Source: CAVYUC01 sp963771595
Lineage (GTDB): Bacteria; Bacteroidota; Bacteroidia; Bacteroidales; Prolixibacteraceae
Length of the DNA: 64,000 bases
Assembly: GCA_963771595.1 (NCBI GenBank)
Contig: CAVYUC010000019.1
Coordinates: 89,207 to 153,206 of the forward strand
Reading direction: 5' to 3'
Part shown: piece by piece, positions 7,844 to 18,125 of the stretch
Numbering within the stretch: the first letter of the stretch is position 1
Layout: every line of letters starts with the position of its first letter
Program-made: the position numbers and the translations under genes
Notes under the pieces: model-generated
Database searches by the model: none
What the model was told of the DNA's origin: nothing
Seen by the model: the letters and a program-made list of their open reading frames with translations, nothing else

Positions 7844-8548
7844 ATGGGCAGAATTACGAAAAATATGAAGGCTTCTCTTGAGAAACTCGAAAAAGGGAAA
7901 GTTTACACCATCGATGAAGCGTCGAAACTGGTGAAGGAAATTACCACCAGTAAATTCGATGCATCCGTGGATGTAGATGTCCGGCTTGGAGTTGACCCAA
8001 GAAAAGCCAACCAGATGGTTAGAGGCGTAGTTTCGTTACCCCATGGAACTGGTAAAGAGGTTCGTGTTTTGGCACTGGTAACTCCTGACAAAGAGGACGA
8101 AGCCAAAGAAGCCGGAGCAGATTATGTTGGTTTAGACGATTATATCGATAAAATCAAAGGCGGTTGGACCGATATTGATGTGGTTATTACAATGCCTCCT
8201 GTGATGGGAAAAGTTGGCCAGCTTGGCCGTGTGTTAGGCCCGCGTGGTTTAATGCCAAACCCAAAAAGCGGGACAGTGACCATGGATATTGGTAAAGCTA
8301 TCTCCGAGGTTAAACAAGGTAAAATCGACTTTAAAGTAGATAAATTTGGTATTGTTCATACATCAATTGGTAAAGTTTCTTTTTCTCCTGAAAAGATTAA
8401 AGAGAATACCGCTGAGTTTATCAATACAATTATCAAACTTAAACCAATTGCCGCTAAAGGTACATACATCAGAAGTATCTATTTATCCAGTACTATGAGC
8501 CCTGGTATTAAAGTAGAACCAAAGTCAGTTTCTGACAAAACCGAGTAA
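7844..8548 (+). CDS. rplA: 50S ribosomal protein L1
   Basis: 234-residue L1, the mobile stalk protein at the E site that also represses its own operon in many bacteria. It has the two-domain signature, including VRLGVDPRKANQMVRG near residue 50 and the diagnostic LGPRGLMPNPKSGTV near residue 130. It ends two bases before rplJ begins, so there is no room for a separate L10 leader like the one E. coli has between these genes. Confidence 0.97.
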   Translation: MGRITKNMKASLEKLEKGKVYTIDEASKLVKEITTSKFDASVDVDVRLGVDPRKANQMVRGVVSLPHGTGKEVRVLALVTPDKEDEAKEAGADYVGLDDYIDKIKGGWTDIDVVITMPPVMGKVGQLGRVLGPRGLMPNPKSGTVTMDIGKAISEVKQGKIDFKVDKFGIVHTSIGKVSFSPEKIKENTAEFINTIIKLKPIAAKGTYIRSIYLSSTMSPGIKVEPKSVSDKTE

Positions 8549-8550
8549 AA

Positions 8551-9069
8551 ATGAAAAGTTCAGACAAACAAGTTATAATCAGTAACCTGCAAGAGCAGAT
8601 TGATTCATACAACCATTTTTACCTGGCTGACATTAGTGGTTTAGACGCTTCCGATACCAGCGATTTAAGGAGACTGTGTTTTAATCAAAATGTAAAACTG
8701 GTTGTAGCAAAAAACACGCTGTTGCGCAAAGCCCTTGAAAGTTCAAATAAGAACGCCGAAGGACTTTACGATGCTCTTAAAGGAAATACATCGGTAATGT
8801 TTACCGAAAATGGTAACACTCCTGCAAAACTGATTAAAGAATTCAGAAAAAAACATAAAAAGCCGGTTTTTAAAGCCGCATTTGTGGAAGAATCAGTTTA
8901 TGTTGGAGAAAATCAACTCGATGCGCTGGTAGCAGTTAAATCGAAAAATGAGGTTATCGCCGATGTTATTGCCCTTTTACAGTCGCCAATGACTACTTTG
9001 CTTTCGCAATTAAAATCGGGCGGCAATACAATACATGGTGTTCTTGAAACACTGAAAGAAAGAGAATAG
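8551..9069 (+). CDS. rplJ: 50S ribosomal protein L10
   Basis: 172-residue L10, which anchors L7/L12 dimers to the ribosome stalk. The N-terminal rRNA-binding half contains YNHFYLADISGLDASD and the conserved VVAKNTLLRKAL; the C-terminal helix (about residues 140-172) is the L7/L12 docking segment. It follows rplA almost directly (two bases) and lies 33 bases ahead of rplL. Confidence 0.96.
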   Translation: MKSSDKQVIISNLQEQIDSYNHFYLADISGLDASDTSDLRRLCFNQNVKLVVAKNTLLRKALESSNKNAEGLYDALKGNTSVMFTENGNTPAKLIKEFRKKHKKPVFKAAFVEESVYVGENQLDALVAVKSKNEVIADVIALLQSPMTTLLSQLKSGGNTIHGVLETLKERE

Positions 9070-9102
9070 TTTTTTTGAAATAATTTTATAAAATTTATAG
9101 AA

Positions 9103-9483
9103 ATGGCAGATTTAAAACAGCTTGCAGAAGAGTTGGTAAACTTAACTGTTAAAGAGGTTAACGAATTGGCTGGTATACTCAAAGATGAGTATGGTATTGA
9201 GCCAGCTGCTGCTGCAGTTGCAGTTGCAGGACCGGCTGCGGGTGCTGGCGAAGGTGAAGAAGTTGCTGAACAAACCGAGTTCGATGTTGTTCTTAAAGCA
9301 GCGGGCCAGTCAAAACTAGCAGTAGTTAAACTCGTTAAAGAATTAACTGGTCTTGGTCTGAAAGAAGCCAAAGCAGTTGTTGATGAGGCTCCTAAAGCAA
9401 TTAAAGAAAAAGTATCCAAAGACGAAGCAGAAGCGCTTAAAGGTCAATTGGAAGAAGCTGGAGCAGAAGTTGAAATTAAATAA
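9103..9483 (+). CDS. rplL: 50S ribosomal protein L7/L12
   Basis: 126-residue stalk protein that recruits translation factors. It shows the N-terminal dimerisation helices (residues 1-33), the flexible hinge rich in Ala, Gly and Pro (about residues 37-52), and the C-terminal factor-binding domain with EFDVVLKAAGQSKLAVVKLV, VKELTGLGLKEAK and the conserved AK(A/E)xVDEAP. It is the last gene before the hairpin-bearing spacer ahead of rpoB. Confidence 0.97.
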   Translation: MADLKQLAEELVNLTVKEVNELAGILKDEYGIEPAAAAVAVAGPAAGAGEGEEVAEQTEFDVVLKAAGQSKLAVVKLVKELTGLGLKEAKAVVDEAPKAIKEKVSKDEAEALKGQLEEAGAEVEIK

Positions 9484-9494
9484 TCGCAATCAGA

Positions 9495-9509
9495 CCTTAT
9501 GCAATAAGG
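9495..9509 (+). repeat. Small hairpin CCTTATGCAATAAGG, copy 1
   Basis: A 15-base stem-loop (6-bp stem CCTTAT/ATAAGG, loop GCA), extended by one A-T pair on the outside, just after the rplL stop. An identical 15-mer occurs at 57291-57305. Here it sits directly ahead of the larger rplL-rpoB hairpin. Confidence 0.6.
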
Positions 9510-9515
9510 TTATTT

Positions 9516-9564
9516 GGTTTAGAATCTTGTCCCGAAATTTCGGGGTGGGATTCTAAACCTTTTT
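9516..9564 (+). terminator. Attenuator-like terminator between rplL and rpoB
   Basis: An 11-bp outer stem GGTTTAGAATC (9516-9526) with GATTCTAAACC (9549-9559) encloses a second palindrome CCCGAAATTTCGGG, and TTTTT follows at 9560-9564. It has the shape of a strong intrinsic terminator inside the rplJL-rpoBC operon, so it most likely acts as an attenuator that lowers rpoBC expression relative to the stalk proteins, as known for this junction in other bacteria. Confidence 0.8.
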
Positions 9565-9607
9565 GTGTATTTATGTTTTATATAATTTAACTTGTATAAA
9601 TAAATAC

Positions 9608-12600
9608 ATGTATAAAAATTTAAAAAAAGAGAGGATAAGTTTTGCCTCCACACAAACAAGGTTTGATTACCCTGACTTCCTGGAAGTACAAATTAAATCA
9701 TTTATCGATTTTTTTCAGTTAAACACAACGCCCGAGAAGCGGAAGGAGGAAGGATTGCATAGTGTGTTCGTAGAGAATTTTCCGATTACAGACACACGTA
9801 ACAATTTTGTCCTTGAATTCATCGACTACCAGGTCGATCCTCCGCGTTACAGCATTGATGAATGTATCGAGCGTGGGTTAACGTTTAGCGTGCCGTTAAA
9901 AGCAAAATTGAAACTCTACTGTACCGATCCGGAACACGAGGATTTTGATACAGTGGTGCAGGATGTATATCTGGGTACAGTGCCGTACATGACTGATAAA
10001 GGTACCTTTATAATTAATGGTGCCGAACGTGTTATTGTATCGCAGTTGCACAGGTCGCCCGGAGTATTTTTTGGCCAGAGTTTGCATGCCAATGGCACTA
10101 AACTTTATTCGGCGCGAATTATCCCGTTCAAAGGGTCGTGGATCGAATTTGCAACCGACATCAACAGTGTTATGTTTGCGTATATCGACAGGAAAAAGAA
10201 ATTGCCTGTTACCACACTTTTGCGCGCTATCGGATATGAAAGTGATAAAGATATTCTTGAAATATTTAATCTGGCCGACGAAATCAAGGTATCAAAAACA
10301 GGGTTGAAAAAAGTCGTTGGCCGAAGATTGGCAGCCCGCGTTTTAAAATCGTGGGTAGAAGACTTTGTTGATGAAGATACCGGTGAAGTGGTTTCAATCG
10401 AACGTAATGAAGTAATTATCGATCGTGAAACCATTATCGAGGAAGATCATATTGATGAAATACTGGAGTCTGGTGTCAAAACCATTTTGCTTCATAAAGA
10501 AGATCAAAATCAACAGGATTTTGCCATCATTTATAACACCTTGCAAAAAGATCCGTGTAACTCCGAAAAAGAAGCAGTGCTTCACATTTACCGGCAGTTG
10601 CGTAATGCGGAGCCACCGGATGAAACAACCGCCAGAGACGTTATCGATAAGTTGTTCTTTTCAGACAAACGATACGATTTGGGCGAAGTTGGGCGTTACC
10701 GGATCAATAAAAAATTAGGGCTGAATGTCGATTCCGATATTCGGGTTCTAACTAAGGAAGATATTATTGAAATTATTAAATATCTTATTCAGCTGGTTAA
10801 TTCAAAAACAGATGTTGATGATATCGACCACCTGAGTAACCGTCGTGTACGTACCGTTGGAGAACAAATGTACAATCAGTTCGGAGTTGGACTGGCCCGT
10901 ATGGCCCGTACAATTCGCGAGCGGATGAATGTGCGTGACAATGAGGTTTTCACACCAATTGATCTTATCAATTCAAAAACTTTATCGTCGGTTATTAATT
11001 CATTCTTCGGAACAAATGCACTTTCGCAGTTTATGGATCAAACCAATCCACTGGCCGAAATGACTCACAAACGCCGGATGTCGGCGCTCGGACCAGGTGG
11101 TTTATCCCGTGAAAGGGCAGGATTCGAAGTGCGCGACGTACATTACACTCACTACGGGCGGCTTTGTCCGATTGAAACTCCGGAAGGTCCAAACATCGGT
11201 TTGATTTCTTCGTTGTGTGTATTTGCAAAAATTACCGACCTGGGATTTATCTCAACTCCTTACCGGAAAGTTGAAAATGGTACAGTGGATCTTTCGGATG
11301 ATGGTGCTGTTTATTTAACTGCCGAAGAAGAAGAAGGCAAAATTATAGCACAGGCGAATGCTCCAATCAGCCCCGATGGTGAATTTCTGAATCAGAAAGT
11401 AAAATCAAGGCTGGATGGTGATTACCCGTTGGTTGACAAGGAAAACGTAGATTTAATGGATGTTGGTCCAAACCAGATTGCATCGGTTGCCGCATCACTA
11501 ATCTCATTCCTTGAACATGATGATGCCAACAGGGCTTTGATGGGATCGAACATGATGCGCCAGGCAGTGCCGCTGCTTCGTCCGGAAGCTCCGATTGTCG
11601 GCACCGGGCTGGAAGGCAGAGCTGCTTCAGATTCAAGAGTGCTTGTAAAGGCCGAATTTGATGGAGTAGTTGAATATGTTGATGCCAACCAGATAATTGT
11701 TCGTTACGATATAACCGACGAAGACAGATTTGTAAGTTTTGATCCGGAAGTAGTTACCTATAAACTTCCGAAATACGCAAAATCAAACCAGGGAACAACT
11801 ATTGATTTGGTGCCGATTGTTCGTAAAGGTCAGCGCATTTCAAAAGGTGAAATTCTTTCGCAGGGATATGCAACCGAGCAAGGCGAACTGGCATTGGGCC
11901 GGAATCTTATGGTGGCATTTATGCCCTGGCAGGGTTACAATTACGAAGATGCCATTGTGATCTCGGAACGCATCGTGCGCGAAGATGTTTTCACCTCCGT
12001 TCATGTTGACGAATATACGCTTGAAGTTCGTGATACAAAAAGAGGCTTGGAAGAGTTTACTTCCGATATTCCGAATGTAAGCGAAGAAGCAACAAAAAAT
12101 CTCGATGAAAATGGATTGATCCGCATTGGTGCCGATGTAAAACCAGGAGATATTCTCATTGGAAAAATTACACCAAAAGGCGAATCGGATCCTTCACCCG
12201 AGGAAAAACTGCTGCGTGCAATTTTCGGTGATAAGGCAGGTGATGTAAAAGATGCATCATTAAAAGCTTCGCCTTCATTATCGGGTATTGTAATCGATAA
12301 AAAGTTGTTCTCCAGAGTTGCAAAAGATAAAAAAGGAAAACAGGGCACAAAATCACTTCTCGATCAGATTGATGAAAGATTTGAAAAAGAAGTTTTAGCG
12401 CTCCGTCAAAAACTGGAAGATAAGCTTTTTACCCTTGTAAGCGGAAAAACCTCGCAGGGTGTAAAAGATTACTACGGCACAGAAATTATTACAAAAGGAG
12501 TAAAATTCACGCTGAAACAATTGCAGGAAGTTGATTACCTGACAATCAATCCATCAAAATGGACAACTGATAAAGACAAGAATGATCTTGTTTTCAGGTT

Positions 12601-13420
12601 AATCAACAACTATATAATGAAATACAAGGAGGCGGAAGCAATTTCGCGCCGCGACCGGTATAATATTACTATTGGCGATGAATTACCAGCCGGTATTATT
12701 CAGCTGGCAAAAATTTACATTGCCAAAAAACGGAAACTCCAGATTGGAGATAAAATGGCAGGCCGCCACGGAAACAAAGGTATTGTTTCGCGGGTTGTGC
12801 GACAGGAAGATATGCCGTTTCTATCTGATGGAACACCGGTTGACATTGTATTGAACCCGCTGGGGGTGCCGTCAAGGATGAACCTGGGGCAGATTTACGA
12901 AACTGTTTTAGGCTGGGCCGGAAAAGAGCTGGGAGTTAAATTTGCAACTCCGATTTTCGACGGTGCAACTCTTGAACAAATTTCAGAATATACCGAAAAA
13001 GCAGGTATTCCAAGTTACGGAAAAACATACCTGATTGACGGTGAAACAGGTGAGCCTTTCGATCAGCCGGCAACCGTGGGTATCATTTATATGATGAAAC
13101 TGGGACACATGGTCGAAGACAAAATGCATGCACGTTCCATTGGTCCGTATTCACTGATTACACAGCAACCTCTTGGTGGAAAAGCACAATTTGGAGGTCA
13201 GCGTTTTGGTGAAATGGAAGTTTGGGCGCTTGAAGCATTTGGCGCTTCACATATCCTTCAGGAAATCCTGACCGTTAAATCGGATGATGTTATGGGAAGG
13301 GCAAAAGCATACGAAGCTATTGTAAAAGGTGAGCCAATGCCACAGCCCGGCATTCCTGAGTCGCTCAATGTATTGCTCCACGAACTCCGGGGCCTTGGCC
13401 TTAGCATACGCATGGAGTAG
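9608..13420 (+). CDS. rpoB: DNA-directed RNA polymerase subunit beta
   Basis: 1270-residue catalytic-core subunit. I start at the ATG at 9608 (MYKNLKKERISFAS): the longer frame begins with a TTG inside the T-run of the upstream terminator. The rifampicin-site region reads FFGTNALSQFMDQTNPL, then THKRRMSALGPGG, with the Asp, His and Ser residues usually mutated in resistance all wild type. The active-centre segment includes IGDKMAGRHGNKG, and the C-terminus has GGQRFGEMEVWALEAFGA. The 54-base gap to rpoC contains no terminator. Confidence 0.97.
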   Translation: MYKNLKKERISFASTQTRFDYPDFLEVQIKSFIDFFQLNTTPEKRKEEGLHSVFVENFPITDTRNNFVLEFIDYQVDPPRYSIDECIERGLTFSVPLKAKLKLYCTDPEHEDFDTVVQDVYLGTVPYMTDKGTFIINGAERVIVSQLHRSPGVFFGQSLHANGTKLYSARIIPFKGSWIEFATDINSVMFAYIDRKKKLPVTTLLRAIGYESDKDILEIFNLADEIKVSKTGLKKVVGRRLAARVLKSWVEDFVDEDTGEVVSIERNEVIIDRETIIEEDHIDEILESGVKTILLHKEDQNQQDFAIIYNTLQKDPCNSEKEAVLHIYRQLRNAEPPDETTARDVIDKLFFSDKRYDLGEVGRYRINKKLGLNVDSDIRVLTKEDIIEIIKYLIQLVNSKTDVDDIDHLSNRRVRTVGEQMYNQFGVGLARMARTIRERMNVRDNEVFTPIDLINSKTLSSVINSFFGTNALSQFMDQTNPLAEMTHKRRMSALGPGGLSRERAGFEVRDVHYTHYGRLCPIETPEGPNIGLISSLCVFAKITDLGFISTPYRKVENGTVDLSDDGAVYLTAEEEEGKIIAQANAPISPDGEFLNQKVKSRLDGDYPLVDKENVDLMDVGPNQIASVAASLISFLEHDDANRALMGSNMMRQAVPLLRPEAPIVGTGLEGRAASDSRVLVKAEFDGVVEYVDANQIIVRYDITDEDRFVSFDPEVVTYKLPKYAKSNQGTTIDLVPIVRKGQRISKGEILSQGYATEQGELALGRNLMVAFMPWQGYNYEDAIVISERIVREDVFTSVHVDEYTLEVRDTKRGLEEFTSDIPNVSEEATKNLDENGLIRIGADVKPGDILIGKITPKGESDPSPEEKLLRAIFGDKAGDVKDASLKASPSLSGIVIDKKLFSRVAKDKKGKQGTKSLLDQIDERFEKEVLALRQKLEDKLFTLVSGKTSQGVKDYYGTEIITKGVKFTLKQLQEVDYLTINPSKWTTDKDKNDLVFRLINNYIMKYKEAEAISRRDRYNITIGDELPAGIIQLAKIYIAKKRKLQIGDKMAGRHGNKGIVSRVVRQEDMPFLSDGTPVDIVLNPLGVPSRMNLGQIYETVLGWAGKELGVKFATPIFDGATLEQISEYTEKAGIPSYGKTYLIDGETGEPFDQPATVGIIYMMKLGHMVEDKMHARSIGPYSLITQQPLGGKAQFGGQRFGEMEVWALEAFGASHILQEILTVKSDDVMGRAKAYEAIVKGEPMPQPGIPESLNVLLHELRGLGLSIRME

Positions 13421-13474
13421 TATTGTAATACTTTATAAGAACAGGTTCTGTTTTAATGATTTTTAAATAAAATT

Positions 13475-16400
13475 ATGGCATTCAGAAAAGAAAACAAAGC
13501 AAAAGGGGGTTTCTCCAAAATTTCAATCAGCCTTTCTTCTCCCGAAGAAATTCTGGAAAGATCGTTTGGTGAAGTTTTGAAACCCGAAACAATAAATTAC
13601 AGAACATACAAACCGGAAAGAGATGGCTTGTTCTGCGAACGTATTTTTGGTCCGGTAAAAGATTACGAATGCCATTGCGGAAAATACAAACGTATCCGTT
13701 ACAAGGGTATCGTTTGCGACCGTTGTGGTGTGGAAGTAACCGAGAAAAAAGTACGCCGCGAAAGAATGGGGCACATTTCACTTGTTGTCCCGGTGGCGCA
13801 TATCTGGTATTTCAGATCGCTGCCCAACAAAATCGGATATTTGCTTGGATTGCCAACAAAAAAGCTGGATTCAATTATTTATTACGAACGTTATGTAGTA
13901 ATAAATGCAGGAGTTACTGCTTCAAACGGGGTAAAACAACTAGATTTTCTGACAGAGGAAGAATACCTTGACATTGTTGATGCATTGCCGAAAGAAAATC
14001 ACCTTCTCGATGATGACGATCCAAATAAATTCATCGCCAAAATGGGTGCTGAAGCTCTGTTTGAGATTTTGACCCGTCTCGATTTGGATGATTTATCCTA
14101 TACTTTGAGGCACAAGGCAAATACCGAAACCTCGCAACAGAGAAAAAACGAAGCATTAAAACGTCTTCAGGTTGTTGAAGCGTTCAGGGCAAGCAAAAAC
14201 CTGAACCGGCCCGAGTGGATGATTGTTCGCGTTGTGCCGGTTATCCCGCCCGATTTGCGGCCGCTGGTTCCGCTGGATGGCGGCAGGTTTGCAACATCCG
14301 ATTTGAATGATCTTTACCGCAGGGTTATCATCCGTAATAATCGTTTAAAACGGTTGATAGAGATTAAAGCTCCCGAAGTAATTCTGCGGAATGAAAAACG
14401 AATGCTGCAGGAAGCTGTAGATTCGTTATTCGATAATTCACGAAAAGTTAATGCTGTTAAAACTGAAAATAACCGCCCGCTGAAATCACTTTCTGACAGT
14501 TTGAAAGGAAAACAGGGACGTTTCCGTCAGAATCTTCTGGGAAAACGTGTCGATTATTCAGCTCGTTCGGTTATTGTAGTGGGGCCAAAACTGAAAGTTC
14601 ACGAATGCGGGCTTCCAAAAGATATGGCTGCCGAACTTTACAAACCTTTTATTATCCGAAAGTTAATTGAAAGGGGAATTGTAAAAACAGTAAAATCAGC
14701 GAAAAAAATAGTCGATCGCAAAGATCCGGTGGTTTGGGAAATCCTGGAAAATGTGTTAAAAGGGCATCCGGTAATGCTAAACCGTGCACCCACACTGCAC
14801 CGTTTGTCTATTCAGGCTTTTCAGCCGGTTTTAATCGAAGGAAAAGCAATTCAGCTTCACCCGCTGGTTTGTACAGGTTTTAATGCTGACTTCGATGGTG
14901 ACCAGATGGCGGTTCACCTCCCGCTGGGAAATGCCGCGGTTCTGGAAGCACAGCTTTTGATGCTCGCTTCACATAACCTGCTGAACCCTGCCAACGGAGC
15001 GCCTATTCAGGTTCCGTCGCAGGACATGGTACTTGGTCTGTATTATATGACCAATGCCCGCAAAGGTTCCCCGCGCGAAGGAATGACATTCTATTCGCCC
15101 GAAGAAGTGATTATTGCTTATTCCGAAAAAGTTATCGGTCTTCATACTATTGTCAAAGTAAAAGTTGAAGACGTTGACGAAAATGGAGAATACTTCAAAC
15201 ATATTATTGAAACGACAGTCGGACGTGTGCTTTTCAATGAATGGGTTCCACGCAAAGTGGGTTACATTAACCAGTTGCTGACTAAAAAATCATTAAGGAC
15301 CATCATTTCCGATGTTTTTAAACGGTGTGGAAACGCTGAAACTGTTGGATTTTTGGATGCAATTAAAGATTTGGGTTACAACATGGCGTACCGCGGTGGT
15401 TTGTCGTTCAACCTGGATGATGTAATTATTCCGGTTGACAAAGAAAGTATTGTCGGAGACGGATATGTTGAAGTTGAAGAAGTTATAAATAACTATAACA
15501 TGGGATTTATAACTAACAACGAACGCTACAATCAGGTAATTGATATCTGGACACATGCCAACTCCAAACTTACACATTCGGTAATGAAAACATTAAGTAC
15601 CGATAAGCAGGGATTTAATTCCATTTACATGATGCTTGATTCCGGAGCCCGTGGTTCAAAGGAACAAATCAGGCAGTTGTGCGGAATGAGGGGATTGATG
15701 GCAAAACCACAGAAATCAGGATCAACCGGTTCTCAGATTATTGAAAACCCGATTCTTGCCAACTTTAAAGAAGGCCTTTCAGTATTGGAGTATTTTATTT
15801 CTACTCACGGTGCCCGTAAAGGTTTGGCCGATACTGCCTTAAAAACAGCTGACGCCGGATATTTAACCCGTCGTTTGGTCGATGTTTCTCAGGATGTAAT
15901 TATTTCGGAAGAAGATTGCGGAACTTTGCGAGGCTTGCTGGCAAATGCCATCAAAAACGACGAGGAAGTTGTTGCTTCACTATTCGACAGGATTATAGGC
16001 CGTACTTCGGTTCACGATATTTACCACCCGCTGAACGGAGATTTGATTGTAAAATCGGGCGATACAATTACCGAAGAAGTTGCCCAGGCAATTGAAGATT
16101 CACCGATTGAAACCGTTGAAATTCGTTCGGTGCTGACCTGCGAATCGAAGGTTGGAGTTTGCGGCAAATGCTATGGCCGTAACCTTGCCACCGGTAACAT
16201 GGTTCAGAAAGGTGAAGCAGTTGGTGTTATTGCTGCCCAGTCGATTGGTGAGCCGGGAACACAGCTTACACTGCGTACATTCCACGTGGGAGGTATTGCC
16301 GGAAACATTTCGGCACAATCTACCGTTGAGGCAAAATACGATGGTTATGTCGAAATCGAAGAACTGCGGGCAGTCGAAAACAAATCTGAAGATGGTTCAT

Positions 16401-17737
16401 CCATTGACGTTGTTGTTAGTCGTCTGGCAGAGCTGAAAATTATTGATAAAAATACCCAGATTCCACTTTCAACCCACACGATTCCTTACGGTTCAAAACT
16501 GTATGTGAAAAACGGGGATGAAATCCGGAAAGGGAAACTGATTTGTGAATGGGATCCGTTTAATGGTGTAATTATCACTGAATTCGATGGTAAAATTGAA
16601 TTCGAAAACCTGATCGAAAATATTACTTTCCGCGAAGAATCGGACGAACAGACCGGCTACAGCGAAAAAGTAATCATTGAAACCAGGGATAAAACCAAAA
16701 ACCCGACATTGAAAATTATGGGTAAAGACGGAGAAATGATTCGTTCCTATAACCTTCCTGTTGGTGGTCATATTTCGGTAATGCAGGGGCAGGAAGTTAA
16801 AGCCGGAACTGTACTGGTGAAAATTCCAAGGGCTGCCGGTAAAGCAGGCGATATCACAGGTGGTTTACCACGTGTAACAGAGCTTTTCGAAGCACGTAAT
16901 CCCTCGAATCCGGCCGTAGTTTCTGAAATTGACGGTGAAGTGTCTCTGGGTAAAATCAAACGTGGTAACCGCGAAATTATCATTACCTCAAAAACCGGTG
17001 ATGTTAAAAAATACCTGGTACCGCTTTCAAAACAGATTCTGGTGCAGGAGAATGACTATATCCGTGCAGGAATTCCGCTTTCCGACGGTGCAACCACTCC
17101 TTCCGATATCCTGGCTATTAAAGGCCCGACAGCGGTTCAGAGTTATATTTTGAACGAAGTACAGGATGTTTACCGGATGCAGGGTGTAAAAATTAACGAC
17201 AAGCATTTCGAGGTGATTATTCGTCAGATGATGCGGAAAGTTGAGATTGACGATCCGGGCGATACCCGCTTCCTTGAAAAACAGGTGGTTGATAAAAACG
17301 AATTCCTTTCGGAAAACGACTGGATTTGGAACAAAAAAGTAGTTATCGATCCGGGTGATGCAGAGGGACTGAAGTCGGGCCAGATTATTTCTGCCCGTCG
17401 TTTGCGCGATGAAAATTCTCAGTTAAGAAGAAAAGACAAAAAGCTGGTGGAATCGCGCGATGCCATTTCTGCAACTTCAAGTCAGGTGCTGCAGGGTATT
17501 ACCAAAGCGGCACTGCAAACAAGAAGCTGGTTGTCGGCAGCCTCATTCCAGGAAACGACAAAAGTTCTGAATGAAGCAGCTATTAACGGCAAAACTGATT
17601 ACCTCGACGGATTGAAGGAAAACGTAATTTGCGGACACCTCATTCCGGCCGGTACAGGTTTAAAAGAATACAAAAATCTTGTTGTTGGTTCAAAAGAAGA
17701 ATACGACAGGTTAATTGATACGAAAAAGAATATTTAA
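13475..17737 (+). CDS. rpoC: DNA-directed RNA polymerase subunit beta-prime
   Basis: 1420-residue subunit. The N-terminal zinc site is CHCGKYKRIRYKGIVCDRCG (about residues 67-87), the lid and rudder region follows, and the catalytic Mg2+ loop NADFDGDQMAVHLP lies near residue 470. The bridge-helix/trigger-loop region includes GARKGLADTALKTADAGYLT and QSIGEPGTQLTLRTFH. A second zinc cluster is seen as CESKVGVCGKCYG. Length is typical for Bacteroidota. It is followed after 11 bases by a small DUF3467 gene. Confidence 0.97.
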   Translation: MAFRKENKAKGGFSKISISLSSPEEILERSFGEVLKPETINYRTYKPERDGLFCERIFGPVKDYECHCGKYKRIRYKGIVCDRCGVEVTEKKVRRERMGHISLVVPVAHIWYFRSLPNKIGYLLGLPTKKLDSIIYYERYVVINAGVTASNGVKQLDFLTEEEYLDIVDALPKENHLLDDDDPNKFIAKMGAEALFEILTRLDLDDLSYTLRHKANTETSQQRKNEALKRLQVVEAFRASKNLNRPEWMIVRVVPVIPPDLRPLVPLDGGRFATSDLNDLYRRVIIRNNRLKRLIEIKAPEVILRNEKRMLQEAVDSLFDNSRKVNAVKTENNRPLKSLSDSLKGKQGRFRQNLLGKRVDYSARSVIVVGPKLKVHECGLPKDMAAELYKPFIIRKLIERGIVKTVKSAKKIVDRKDPVVWEILENVLKGHPVMLNRAPTLHRLSIQAFQPVLIEGKAIQLHPLVCTGFNADFDGDQMAVHLPLGNAAVLEAQLLMLASHNLLNPANGAPIQVPSQDMVLGLYYMTNARKGSPREGMTFYSPEEVIIAYSEKVIGLHTIVKVKVEDVDENGEYFKHIIETTVGRVLFNEWVPRKVGYINQLLTKKSLRTIISDVFKRCGNAETVGFLDAIKDLGYNMAYRGGLSFNLDDVIIPVDKESIVGDGYVEVEEVINNYNMGFITNNERYNQVIDIWTHANSKLTHSVMKTLSTDKQGFNSIYMMLDSGARGSKEQIRQLCGMRGLMAKPQKSGSTGSQIIENPILANFKEGLSVLEYFISTHGARKGLADTALKTADAGYLTRRLVDVSQDVIISEEDCGTLRGLLANAIKNDEEVVASLFDRIIGRTSVHDIYHPLNGDLIVKSGDTITEEVAQAIEDSPIETVEIRSVLTCESKVGVCGKCYGRNLATGNMVQKGEAVGVIAAQSIGEPGTQLTLRTFHVGGIAGNISAQSTVEAKYDGYVEIEELRAVENKSEDGSSIDVVVSRLAELKIIDKNTQIPLSTHTIPYGSKLYVKNGDEIRKGKLICEWDPFNGVIITEFDGKIEFENLIENITFREESDEQTGYSEKVIIETRDKTKNPTLKIMGKDGEMIRSYNLPVGGHISVMQGQEVKAGTVLVKIPRAAGKAGDITGGLPRVTELFEARNPSNPAVVSEIDGEVSLGKIKRGNREIIITSKTGDVKKYLVPLSKQILVQENDYIRAGIPLSDGATTPSDILAIKGPTAVQSYILNEVQDVYRMQGVKINDKHFEVIIRQMMRKVEIDDPGDTRFLEKQVVDKNEFLSENDWIWNKKVVIDPGDAEGLKSGQIISARRLRDENSQLRRKDKKLVESRDAISATSSQVLQGITKAALQTRSWLSAASFQETTKVLNEAAINGKTDYLDGLKENVICGHLIPAGTGLKEYKNLVVGSKEEYDRLIDTKKNI

Positions 17738-17748
17738 GCTGAAAAATC

Positions 17749-18072
17749 ATGGAAGACAAAACAAAACAACAGCAGTTGAATATTGAACTCAACGAAGAAG
17801 TGGCACAGGGTATTTACTCAAATCTTGCAGTGATTACCCATTCCAGCTCCGAATTTGTTGTGGATTTTGTCCGGATTATGCCAGGGATTCCAAAAGCAAA
17901 TGTGAAATCGCGGATTATTTTAACTCCGGAACATGCGAAACGTTTATTAATGGCTTTGCAGGATAATATCAAGAAATTTGAATCCATTCACGGGCCAATT
18001 AAAAATGTACCCCCGGGGTCCGATCCGCTCATGCCACCTATGAATTTTGGCGGCCCGGCAGCGCAGGCTTAA
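17749..18072 (+). CDS. DUF3467 family protein
   Basis: 107 residues, recognised as DUF3467 by the core NIELNEEVAQGIYSNLAVITH, the segment SEFVVDFVRIMPG and the KSRIILTPEHAKRLLMAL helix, with a proline-rich tail (about residues 85-107). The function is unknown. It sits 11 bases after rpoC and before the operon terminator, a position conserved in many Bacteroidota (family knowledge), which suggests an expression- or polymerase-related role (inference). Confidence 0.85.
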   Translation: MEDKTKQQQLNIELNEEVAQGIYSNLAVITHSSSEFVVDFVRIMPGIPKANVKSRIILTPEHAKRLLMALQDNIKKFESIHGPIKNVPPGSDPLMPPMNFGGPAAQA

Positions 18073-18091
18073 ACTATTTATAAAGAACTTT

Positions 18092-18125
18092 AAAAAAAGG
18101 AAATCAGCAATGGTTTCCTTTTTTT
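18092..18125 (+). terminator. Terminator of the rpoBC operon
   Basis: AAGGAAATC pairs with GGTTTCCTT around AGCAAT, with one internal T-G pair, and is preceded by A6 and followed by T6. It closes the transcript after the DUF3467 gene. The rest of the gap to 18329 shows no gene. Confidence 0.85.

Noticed and set aside
9563..9607. 15-residue N-terminal extension of RpoB
   Set aside because: The extension starts with TTG within the T-run of the upstream terminator and has no similarity to RpoB N-termini; the ATG at 9608 fits.
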